Shown here: positions 22,313 through 34,300 of the stretch, piece after piece | Layout: every line of letters begins with the position of its first letter | Numbering within the stretch: position 1 is the stretch's first letter | From: Okapia johnstoni | Lineage: Eukaryota; Chordata; Mammalia; Artiodactyla; Giraffidae | Assembly (NCBI GenBank): GCA_024291935.2 | Contig: CM044311.1 | Coordinates: 29,206,001-29,270,000 of the forward strand | Direction of reading: 5' to 3' | Length of the DNA: 64,000 bases | Position numbers and translations under genes: made by a program | The notes under the pieces: model-generated | What the model saw: only the letters and a program-made list of their open reading frames with translations | The model's database searches: none | What the model was told of the DNA's origin: nothing

Positions 22313-25300
22313 CTGTGGAAAAAACCCACACATATTCACCTACCAAAACAAGCCCACAAACAAAAAAAAGGAAAAAGTTAGAGTTTACATTTATTATACA
22401 AATAACTATGAGCAAACCAAACCATGCATTAGTATAAGAAGGACAAGGATGCAGTAGTTTCCTTAAATGATTAACAAAGATTCCAGCTGGTGTATAGCGT
22501 ACTACAGTACAGATTAGTGCTGTCCTATAGAAATGTAATGTAAGCCACATAGGTAGTTTTAAATCTTCTAATAGTCACAGGATGAAAATAACAATGAAAC
22601 AGGTGCAATTTAAATAATATATCTCATGCTCATTTGCTCAGTTGTGTCCGATTCTTTGCCATCCCATGGACTATAGCCCACCAGGCTTCTCTGTCCATGG
22701 AATTTCCCAGGCAAGAATACTGGAGTGAGTTGCCATTTCCTATCCCAGGGATCTTCCTGACCCAGGGATCGAACCCACATCTCCTGTGTCTCCTGCATTG
22801 GCAGGTGGATTATTTACCACTGAGTCATTTGGGAAGCCCTAATATATTTCATTTATCCCCAAATGTCCAAAAAATTGTCATTTCAACATGTAACCAATAT
22901 AACAATCATACATGAGATATTTTATTTTTTATACTAAGTCTTTAAAATCTAGTGTGCCTTTTATACTTATGGATGTTGTTTAGTAGCTAAGTTGTGTCTG
23001 ACTCTTGTGACTCCATGGATGGTAGCCCACCAAGGCTCCTCTGTCCATAGGATTTCCCAGGCAAGAATACTGGAGTGGGCTGACATTTCCTTTTCCAGGG
23101 TATCTTCCCAACCCAGGGGTTGAACCTGGGTCTCCTGCACTACAGGTAGATTCTTTACTGACTGAGCTACCAGGGAAAGAAAGAAAGAAAGTGAAGTCGC
23201 TCAGTCGTGTCCAATTCTTTGTGGCTCCATGGACTGTAGCCTACTAGGCTCCTCCATCCATGGGGTTTTCCAGGCAAGAATACTGGAGTGGGTTGCCATT
23301 TCCTCCTCCAAGGGAGCTATTAGGGAAGCCGTATATATTTATATATTTATACTTATATTCAATAGCATATTCAATTTGGATACTAAGTTTTCATTGAAAA
23401 TATTTCATCAGAATTTAGATTACATAAAATTTAGTTGAACTAGTAGATATACATACCCAAGTTTTTTTCAAACATACTCAAAGTTTTGCAATAACTGCAT
23501 CAAGTTTCTGTTTCTAAACTTAAACTTTGATTAAAATTAAGTAAGATGAAAAAAAAAATCACTCCTTATGGATGGCTGATAGTCACTGTATTTTACAGCA
23601 CAGCAGTCAATTCTTAAGACAGATTAACTCAAATTTCTAGCTATTCAAAGTAGATTAAGGACCTATTTGCAGGGCAGGAATAGAGACACAGACCACAGAG
23701 AGCAGACTTGTGGACATGGCAGAGGAAGGAGAGGGTGCGACAAACTGAGAGAGTAGCATTGAAAAAATATATCACCATGCGTAAAACAGACAGGGGAGGG
23801 AAGCTGCTATAAAACCCAGGGAGCTGAGTTCACCTCAGTGCTCTGTGATGATCCAGAGGGGTCGGATTCGGGGGGTAGGAGGGAGGCTCAAGAGGGAGGG
23901 CGTATATGTATACTTAGGACTGATTCATGTTGTTGTACAGCAGAAACCAACACAATATTGTTAAGCAATTTTCCTCCAATTAAAAACAAAAAAATAAAAT
24001 TAGCAACCAGTAATACTGAATGGGGCAACATTAATACTTATTAATATTTTTGAATGAAAGTATAAACAGTACACTGTGGACAATATGATCATAAAGTTAT
24101 TTACTTCCATTAAAAAAGATTAATAGGGAAAACAAGCTCTCGTGTGTGCATATATGTATGTATGTATTTCTCATCTCATCAAAGATAAAAATAATTCCAC
24201 AAAGAAGATATTGATGGTTTTAGATGAGAATTGGCTGTTTATTAATATCTCACCATAAACAAGAAAAGGGCCTTCCTGACAGCTCAGTGGGTAGATTCTG
24301 CCTGTAATGCTGGAGACTTGGGTTTGATCCCTGGGTTGGGAAGATCCTCTGGAGAAGGAAATGGCTACCTTCTCCAGTATTCTTGCCTGGGAAATCCTAT
24401 GGACAGAGAAGCCTGGTGGGCTACAGTCCACAGGGTCATAAACGAGGCAAACACAACTAAGCACAGACCGTATAATCAAGAAAAGTTTTTTCTGAAAATT
24501 AAATTATCAACTTTCATTATGTTTACAAAGTGAAAATGGCTATTTGAAAAATCTGAAGCTCATATGTATGTTGGATGCTTGCAAGAAATCACGTGTCAAT
24601 CAGAATACCTGTGTTATAGTCCCACAGCTATCTTAACAAGTTTTATAATCTTGGGCTTGTTGATTAATCTCTGAACCTCAATTTTATCATGTGTAAAATG
24701 AGAGGTTAGAAGAAAACATTTCCAAAGTTCCCCTTTAACAATATAGTCCACCATTGTGATTTCTAGGCCAGAACCACATTTTTGAGAGTGTTTGGAAATA
24801 AGGTAGTTTACTCTACCAATTGAGAAACTTTGCCTTTAGTTAAAATAAAAATCTATGTACAAAAGCAGTATATGGTGATTGATGACTACATTCTATCAAA
24901 ATGCTTCATTAAATAGTATTCAATTCTAGAAACATACCTTTTAAATTTTGAAAATATAGTCATTAAAGTGATTCAAATTTTACTTTACCACAGTGCATTA
25001 TCACTTGCATCTGCCATTTTTCATTGATACACTGGCTGTTTGCAGAGATAACATGTGTGGGATTTCAGATGATCGATTTCAAATAAAAGAGCAGATCGCC
25101 ACTGGGGCACAGTGCTCAAGGCATCTTCTACCTTCACTCTAGGCTTAGAGTTGAGCTTAAGTTCCAAGCAGTTTTCATATCCTTTATCGTTTGTATTATC
25201 ATGTTACATTTTCAACCAAAGGCATATCAAACTTACCATCTTCTGAAAGAGAAAATATTCTTGAGATAAAGATGCATTATTAATTGGAGAGAACTGCATG

Positions 25301-28300
25301 GAAAAGGAAGATCTGCCCATGGCTTCTTCATTTCTTGAGGGAGGTAAAAGAAGAAGTAATATGAAGTTAAAATTCCTATGGACAGAGGTACTCTAGTCTT
25401 CAAAAAAAAAAAAGAGACAGCTTCATAATTAAAGAGCTTCTCTAAAAGCTCAATTAAGATAAATTAACTTTAAACATACAATCAATTATTACACTGATAG
25501 TGTAGTGTAGACATAGCAGTATCTCAAGTCTTATTAATTACTACATACTGAAATCTCAATATTTAGAGTCACATTTGGCTTTCTGATAGGAAAATGTTAA
25601 TCAATGTTATAGTTGCATAAAGGCATAGAACACTTAGATATGAAGAAAGTCAATAATAATCACCAAGTGTACACTCAATCTTCTACAAATAAAAAAAGGT
25701 AAAAGAAAAATAGGAATTTTTTCAATTTAGTTTTGAAGGTACTTTCACCGTTTAACTAAAAAAATTATGCTCTTTGTTAAACGGGCTGCTGCTATTAGCA
25801 TGAACACATATTTGCTGATTTCTTCCACACAGTGATAGTGGTAAAGAACCCGCCTGCCAATGCAGAAGATGTGAGAGACTTGGGTTCGATTCCTGGGTTG
25901 GGAAGATCCCCCAGAGGAGTGTATGGCAACCCACTTCAGTATTCTTGCCTGGAGAATTCCATGGACAGAGGAGCCTGGGGGGGTTACGGTTCATAGGGTT
26001 GCAAAGAGACAGACACGACTGAAGTGATTTTGCACACATGCACAATCCCTGATTAACATCAGAAGTGTCCAAAAATTTCATTTATATATGTAATGTTTGC
26101 ATCTATGGAGATGTCTAATAAATTCCAATGTTATATGTACTGGCTGGATTCTCAGCTAGTCCTCATTATAGCTAGTCTTCATTCTACTTGCTCCACAGTA
26201 TGCCACAATTTTAACGCTAATACTGCTAATCTTAGGACAGGAAGTTTATTGTGGGAAGGGTGAATTAAAACAGGCAGATGGAGGCAAAGACAAGGGCAGG
26301 AGAACAACAAGAAGCTGTCAGACTGATAGGCGCTGGTTCATGGTGAGCGTAGGATCACAGAAGCCAGTGGAAAAGCGGGTTTCAGTGAGGAAATACTTAG
26401 ACAGTGTTGGTTGTTAGGGTAAACTGGATAAGCATCAGAGCTACTCTATCATTGATCAGAGGATTTCCGACGACAAACTGTTAAAAGAACAGCTTCCAAA
26501 TAACAGTGGGATTAAGAAGTGAATAGGAAGTAAAGATGTGAAGAATAATTTTTCAGTGAGAAGAAGGGGAAAATATAACAGACTGATTTGGAGACAAAGT
26601 TCAAGGAGATATGAACATGTGTTTGCAGTAAGTGATGGTAAAGAAACAAGATAAAAAGCACAGTGAGGTTATAGACTGGGGAAGATGTGACCCACTAGCA
26701 GAGGTGGTGAGATTAGCACCATTATGAAAATAGCTGCAACATTTCTAAAGTCACTATCTTTCCCATGAGAATCTCAGGGCATGTATATGTTTCTCCATAG
26801 AGGCTGCTGCTGCTGCTGCTAACTCGCTTCAGTCGTGTCTGACTCTGTGTGACCCCATAGACAGCAGCCCACCAGGCTCCCCTGTCCCTGGGATTCTCTA
26901 GGCAAGAACACTGGAGTGGGTTGCCATTTCCTTCTCCAATGCAGGAAAGTGAAAAGTGAAAGTGAAGTCGCTCAGTCGTGTCCGACTCTTCGCGACTCCA
27001 TGGACTGCAGCCTACCAGGCTCCTCCGTCCATGGGATTGTCCAGGCAAGAGTACTGGAGTGGGGTGCTATTGCCTTCTCCACTCCATAGATGAGTCACAT
27101 GTAAATTGGGAAGTCACAAGTTGAACTGTGTCAACTCAAAATTTATATGTTGTAGTCCTGACCCCAAAGAGTTCAGAATGTGACCTTATATGTGAGAGTT
27201 AGACTATAAAGAAAGCTGAGCACCAAAGAATTGATGCTTTTGAACTGTGGTGTTGGAGAAGACTCTTGAGAGTCCCTTGGACTGCAAGGAGATCCAACAA
27301 GTCCATCCTAAAGGAAATCAGTCCTGAATATACATTGGAAGGACTGATGCTGAAGCTGAAACTCCAATACTTGGGCCACCTGATGTGAAGAAGTGACTCA
27401 TCAGAAAACACCCTGATGCTGAGAAAGATAGAAGGCAGGAGGAGAAGGGGATGACAGAGGATGAGGTGGTTGGATGGCATCACTGACTCGATGGACATGA
27501 GTTTGAGTAAGCTCCAGGAGTTGGTGGTGGACAGGGAAGCCTGGCATGCTACAGTTCATGGGGTCGCAAAAAGTCGGACATGACTGAGCGACTGAACTGA
27601 ACTGTGACCTTATTTGGAAACAGAGTTGCTGCAGATGTAATTACCTAAGAGGAGGTCATACTGGAGTAGGATGTGCTAAACCGGTATCCTTCCTTATTAT
27701 AGTCAAAAGGGGAAACTTGTGAAAACGGATGCACACAGGGAGAACATCATATGGAGATGAAGGTAGAGAGCTGGGTGATGCTTGTACATGTTAAGGAATA
27801 TCAACGATTGCCAAAAAATTGGGGGAAGCTATGACAGAAACACTGGCTTCCCTGGTGGTTCAAATGGTAAAGAATCCACCTGCAATGGGGGAGAACTGGG
27901 TTCAATCCCTGGGTTGGGAAGATCCCCTGGAGGAGGACATTGCAACCCACTCTAGTATCCCTGCCTGGAGAATCCCACGGACAGAGGAGCCTAGCAGGCT
28001 ACAGTCTATGGGATTGCAGAGAGTCGAACATGATTGAGCAACCAAGCGCAGCTCAACATACATGAGAGAGGCTCAGAACAGATTCTTTCTCATCGCCCTC
28101 AAAAGGAACTCTAGCAGACACCTTGATTTTGGACTTGGAGCTGTGAGACAATACATTTCTGTGTTTAACTTCATTTGTGATACTTTTTACGGTGGCCTTA
28201 GCACTGAGAAGCTAAAGGCAAAGGAGAAAAGGAAAGATATACCCATTTGAATGCAGAGTTCAAAAGAATAGCAAGGGGTGATGAGAAAGCCTTCCTCAGT

Positions 28301-31300
28301 GATCAGTGCAAACAACAGAATTGGAAAGACTAGAGATGTCTGCAAGAAAACTAGAGATACCAAAGGAACATTTCATGCAAAGATGGGCACAATAAAGGAC
28401 AGAAGTGGTATGGACCTAGTAAAAGCAGAAGATATTAAGAGGTGCCAAGAATACACAAAAGAACTGTACAAAAAAGATCTTCATGACCCAGATAGCCACA
28501 ATGGTGTGATCACTCACCTAGAGCTAGACATCCTGGAATGCAAAGTCAAGTAGGCCTTAGGAAGCATCACTATGGACAAAGCTAGTGGAGGTGATGGAAT
28601 TCCAGTTGAGCTATTTCAAATAGTAAAAGATGATGCTGGGACAGTGCTGCACCCAATATGCCAGCAAATTTGGAAAACTCAGCAGTGGCCATAGAACTGG
28701 AAAAGGTCAGTTTTCATTCCAATCCCTAAGAAAGGCAATGCCAAAGAATGTTCAAACTACCACACAGTTGCACTCAATGCTCAAAATTCTCCAAGCCAGG
28801 ATTCAACAGTACATGGATCATGAACTTCCAGATGTTCAAGCTGGTTTTACAAAAGGTAGAGAAACCAGAGATCAAACTGTCAACATCTGTTGGATCATCA
28901 AAAAAGCAACAGAGTTCCAGAAAAACATCTACTTCTGTTTTATTGACTATACCAAAGCCTTTGACTGTGTGGATCACAACAAACTGTGGAAAATTCTGAA
29001 AGAGATGGGAAAACCAGACTACCTTACCTGCTTCTTAAGAAATCTGTATGTAGGTCAAGAAGCAACAGTTAGAACTGTACATAGCACAACAGGCTGGCTC
29101 CTAATGGACAGAGGTGTATGTCAAGGCTATATATTGTCACTCTGCTTATTTAACTTATATGCAGAATACATCATGAGAAACACTGGGCTGGATAAAGCAC
29201 AAGCTGGAATCAAATTTCCAGGAGAAATATCAATAACCTCAGATATGCAGATGACACCACCCTTATGGCAGAAAGTGAAGAAGAACTAAAGAGCCTCTTC
29301 ATGAAAGTGAAAGAGGAGAGAGAGAAAGTTGTTTTAAAACTCAACATTCAGAAATATAAGATCATGGCTTCTGGTCCCATTACTTCATGGCAAACAGATG
29401 GGGAAACAATGGAAACAGTGACTGACTTTATTTTCTGGGGCTCCAAAATCACTGCAGATGGTGACTGCAGCCATGAAATTAAAAGATACTTGCTCCTTGG
29501 AAGAAAAGCTATGACAAACCTAGATAGCATATTAAAAAGCAGAGACATTTCTTTGCCAACAAAGGTCCATTTAAGTCAAACCTATGGTTTTTCTGGTAGT
29601 CATGTATGGATGTGACAGTTAGACTATAAAGAAAGCTGAGTGCCAAAGAATTGATGCTTTTGAACTGTGGTGTTGGAGAAGACCCTTGAGAGTCCCTTGG
29701 ACTGCAAGAAGACCCAACCAGTCCATCCTTAAGGAGATCAGTCCTGGGTGTTCACTGGAAGTACTGATGCTGAAGCTGAAACTTTGGCCATCTGATGTGA
29801 AGAACTGACTCATTGGAAAAGACCCTGATGCTGGGAAAGATTGAAGGCAGGAGGAGAAGGGGACGACAGAGGATGAGATGGTTGGAAGGCATCACTGACT
29901 TGAAGGACATGAGTTTGAGCAAGTTCCGGGAGTTGGTGATGGACAGGGAAGCCTGGCATGCTTCGGTCCATGGGGATGCAAAGAGTCGGACACGTGAGTG
30001 ACTGAACTGAACTGAACTAGCACTGGTGGCTGAGACGGTAAAGAAACTGCTTGCAGTGCCGGAGACGGGGTTTTGATCCTTGGGTTGGAAAGATCCTGGA
30101 GAAGGGAATAGCAACACATTCCAGTATTTTTTCCTGAAGAATCCTATGGACAGAGAAGCCTGGTTGGCTATAGTCCATGGGGTCACAAAGAGTCCGACAC
30201 AACTGAGTAACAAACACAAGCACACTAATACAGGAACTATTTACTAAAAGCAGAAGGTATGAGAGGTAATAAGAAGCACAAAAACACATTTCCAAGGAAG
30301 ACTAGTGAAAGACTAGGGTGTGACAAGAGCAGCATTCTCTGCACTACACTTCTAGGACACTTTGATTTTTTCTCATTCTTCCTTTATAATACAGCACATA
30401 CTAGAAGAATAAGGTATTACCAGTGAAGTGGAGTATTATGGAATATATACCTATCTCTGATCTTTTACCCCAGAATTTGTGATAATTAAAAGTATATCAA
30501 ATAGAAGTAGAACATGTAAGAGTTACTGCTGTCTTCCAGTTGTTTATCTAGTCTTTCTTCTTCTGCCCCACACCTAGCAATACCTTGTTTTTTTCCCAAA
30601 CTCATAAGGAAAAAGAGGTATCTTTTCCCATCAGAAGAAGAGGGGAAGTTTTTATATAACCTAAATGGCTCAATTCATGAGTCCACAGTTCCTTTCATAC
30701 CAAGGAAGTGAATCACCACTGCCTCCTGCCAACATTTGCTGAAAGTACTCACTGGATACTTGCCCACTATTTTAAATACCTTGAAACTATAAAATTTCAT
30801 TCTGAGAATAATCTTTTGATGTATTATCCTCAATATGAGGTGCAGGGTTATACTGTTAATAAAGTGACAGAGGCAGGATTCAAATTCAGATAGTCTGAGT
30901 TCAGCACCTACTTTGTACGATTTCACTGATTTAGAAATGTGGGGGACAGTAAGGACGTGGAGAACTCTGTGTTATGCGTGGGGTGCAGTACTTCTCCAAA
31001 AGATGAGTCTGGGTAATTGCTAGTCGTAAGAGGTCACTCTTCTATGCTTAGGAGGGTAGATATAATTAGCAGGCATGGGAGGTTCAATGTTGTTAGTTTA
31101 CTTGAGAACATTCAGTTCTGTGACAGAAAACAAGAAGACAACCAGCATGGATAAAACTCAGAAGAAAAGCATATGGTAGCCTTTATGAAAGATACACTGA
31201 TGGATCTGATGCAGCAGCAGAGAGAAACAGGGGCTATGAACATTAGTGTAGCCAGAACTCAGCTAATACAGATTTATGAGATAGTGATGATACTGTGTTA

Positions 31301-34300
31301 GAACAAGCAAGTGACTTGGAAGACATAGGCAGAATTCATAACATATATTAAATATTCAAAATAAATTATTTAGTATGTGTTAAGAGATGCCATGGACAGA
31401 TTCAGTAGAAAACACAATGGAACAAATAAGACTGCTGGTCGTGGAGAGAAAGGGAAGGAAAGACCAAGTCATTATCATGGCGCCTCTGGGCTAAGTTATG
31501 CTGTTCTTGTGTCTACTCTGCCTAAGAAACTCAGGTAGACCTTGTGGGTATGTAGCTCCTTCTGTGGCCAGGTATATTTGCCCCTCTGTCTCTTTGAGAA
31601 AGCAAGTAAGTGAGATTAGCTCTAGGAACCTTCTATCTGAATGGAATCTCTTACTCTAACCTCAACTCTAGTGCTCGTGCGTGCTTGCTTGCTAAGTTGC
31701 TTCAGGTGTGTCTGATTCTGTGCGACCCTATGGACTGTAGGCATGCCAGGCTTCTCTGATCAGAGATTCTCCAGGCAAGAATACCGGAGTGGGTTACCAT
31801 GTATTCTCCAGGGGATCTTCCTGACCTAGGGATGGAACCTGCATCTCTTAAGTCTCCTGTATTGGATAATGGTTCCTTACCACTAGAGTCACCTGGGAAG
31901 CCCACTCTAGGGCTCATAACCACACAATCAGTGGGGAAGGCTGATGCAATAGAGAGAGAAACAGGTTGTATGAATATCAGTGTACCAGAACTTGGCTAGT
32001 AGGGTCCTCTGCCTACTTGTATCCTATCCTCCAAATGTTAAATTATCCAATGCCCAAAGCTTTCCTTTTGCTTTTCATTGTATCTTTTAAATTGGTTTAA
32101 TAAATGCTGTGATTTGAGGATCTTAATCTGGTTTGGGAGACTTTCTGTTCTATGACCTTTGGTATAGCTAAACTGAAAGTGTCCCTGCAGGCTACGGTTG
32201 CATCAAGAAATAAGCCTACATCAAATATGAGAATATTTTGAAAATTACCATAGAGAAATTCTAAAAAGTAGTAAAATAAATAGTAGAGTGATTTAATGTT
32301 CAAAGGCTTAATTTCAAGCCTAGAAACTATCACCTTTTCATCTTTGTGCCCTCGGCAATTAGTTAACTTTTGCATCTCTATATTTATTCAAGTATAAAAT
32401 ATGGATAATAGTATTTCTATGATCCATTGCAGTGAGACTTTGAACACGTAAGTGATTTCACAGTAATGAAAAGTACATTGTAATCTATAAACATTGCTAC
32501 AAATATAAATCTCTCCCACCTACTGCAGAAAATATTGACTGAATTTTAAATGAAAATACTTTCTGTCACTTTTCATGGCTTCAGGAAAAATGAATTCTTT
32601 AATATTAACCTATGTCTAAATAGAAAGGTTTTACAGAATATATGAAAACCCTTCCTGGTATTAAGACCATATTTATTTGCCTCACCTTTATGAAAAAAAT
32701 ATTTTTAATTACCTGTAGCTGTGTGAATTTATCTTAACACAGCTTTCAAAACTTTGATTAGCAGGTTCACAAGAGCGAGAGCTCCCTTCAAAAGAAAAAG
32801 AATAACAGATTACTTCATGGTACATCTTTTTGGAGTTCTCACATTAAGCCATTTTCAAAAACTCCATATAAAATACACAAGATGTTTCTGACCTCCCCAG
32901 TACTATTTACAAGGTTGTTTATATCACTATAAGAGCCTGAATTATAACCAAGCTTTGTCCAAAGCAATGACTATAGAAAAGAATTAGACTGACATGGGGC
33001 CATACAAAGTATATAACGCAGCTTGCTAATACATCGGAGAAGGCAATGGCACCCCACTCCAGTACTCTTGCCTGGAAAAACCCATGGATGGAGGAGCCTG
33101 GTAGGCTGCAGTCCATGGGGTCGCTAAGAGTCGGACACGACTGAGTGACTTCACTTTCACTTTTCCCTTTCCTGCATTGGAGAAGGAAATGGCAACCCAC
33201 TCCAGTGTTCTTGCCTGGAGAATCCCAGGGACGGGGGAGCCTGGTGGGCTGCCGTCTATGGGGTCGCACAGAGTCGGACACGACTGAAGTGACTTAGCAG
33301 CAGCTAATACATACCTGTAAACTAAAGATGGCAAATAATCAGTGTTATTTGCCTTCTGTGTAGAACATGAGTTCTCTAAACTGCACTTACAAATGTCAAT
33401 GTAACCTGACAGAGGTCGCTGAGCAGCTGGCTGGGGATGTGTCAGAACATGATATGGCCTGGCCTGTTTTACTGTTGGTATGAGATAATTAGATGGAGAG
33501 CATGATGCAGCCAAGTAATTATCTTTGTTAAGACAAAATGAAATGTGAAGTGGCCCTTTTCCTTTGCAACAAGACAGCATTGTTTTCTTATTATGTTTTT
33601 TTTTTTTAGTACAGCAAGAAGAATAAAAACCAAACAAGGGGTACATCCATAAACTTGAATCATTGAGGAAGGAAGGAACATAAGTACCATAAGCAACATA
33701 AGTATAAGCACTGCCTCTATGAGTCCCTCAAACTATGAAAGGGCTAGAGTAATAGTGCCATGTTCTCTGGGCATCTAATCAATGATGAACAGTGTTGATG
33801 TGTAGCAGGAGAAGGTGTTTGAGGCTATTCATGTCAGGAAGCTTTTCTCTGTGGCCATGAAGGGACAGAGTTTGACCAGCTGCTTTTACAGGGCTCAGAT
33901 CCAGGGTGATATGTATGATATGGTAAACCCAGGACAAAGACTACGGCACCCACCTTATCTTCCAAATGGTAGATATTTGATACCATTGACAAGAAGATCA
34001 GCAAACAGCCTTGCTGCATAAAAGCTAGAGTTGGGGATCATACCCAGTTCAATTGCTGCTGCTGCTGCTAAGTCATGTCAGTCATGTCCAACTCTGTGCG
34101 ACCCCATAGACGGCAGCCCACCAGGCTCCTCCATCCTTGGGATTCTCCAGGCAAGAATACTGGAGTGGGTTTCCATTTCCTTCTCCAATGCATGAAAGTG
34201 AAAAGTGAAAGTGAAGTTGCTCAGTCGTGTCCGACTCTTCACCATCCCATGGACTGTAGCCCACCAGACTCCCCCGTCCATGGGATTTTCTAGGCAAGAG

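Larger units (their letters stand above)
22313..25236 (-). other. RBM11: RBM11 intron 4 (repeat-filled)
   Basis: 2.9-kb intron. It carries four SINEs (22625-22840, 22972-23176, 23177-23332, 24267-24466), an L1 3' end (23652-24003) and a MIR relic. The remainder is unrecognised. Confidence 0.8.
27112..28180 (+). repeat. MaLR (MLT1-type) LTR split by insertions
   Basis: The pieces 27112-27189, 27603-27842 and 28066-28180 together follow the MLT1 LTR consensus: AATTTATATGTTGTAGTCC, then GTGACCTTATTTGG, and finally GACACCTTGATTTTGGACTT and GAGACAATACATTTCTGTG. A BovB tail and a Bov-tA SINE interrupt it, and another BovB follows it. It sits in RBM11 intron 3. Confidence 0.78.
30213..31677. other. 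RBM11 intron 3, mostly unrecognised
   Basis: It holds a MIR relic near 30815-30925 and the first copy of a diverged direct repeat (31209-31268). Otherwise nothing is supported. Confidence 0.5.

Noticed and set aside
33026..33646. 206-codon minus-strand open frame
   Set aside because: Its recognisable part is translated Bov-A2 SINE; the remainder is unrelated RBM11 intron.
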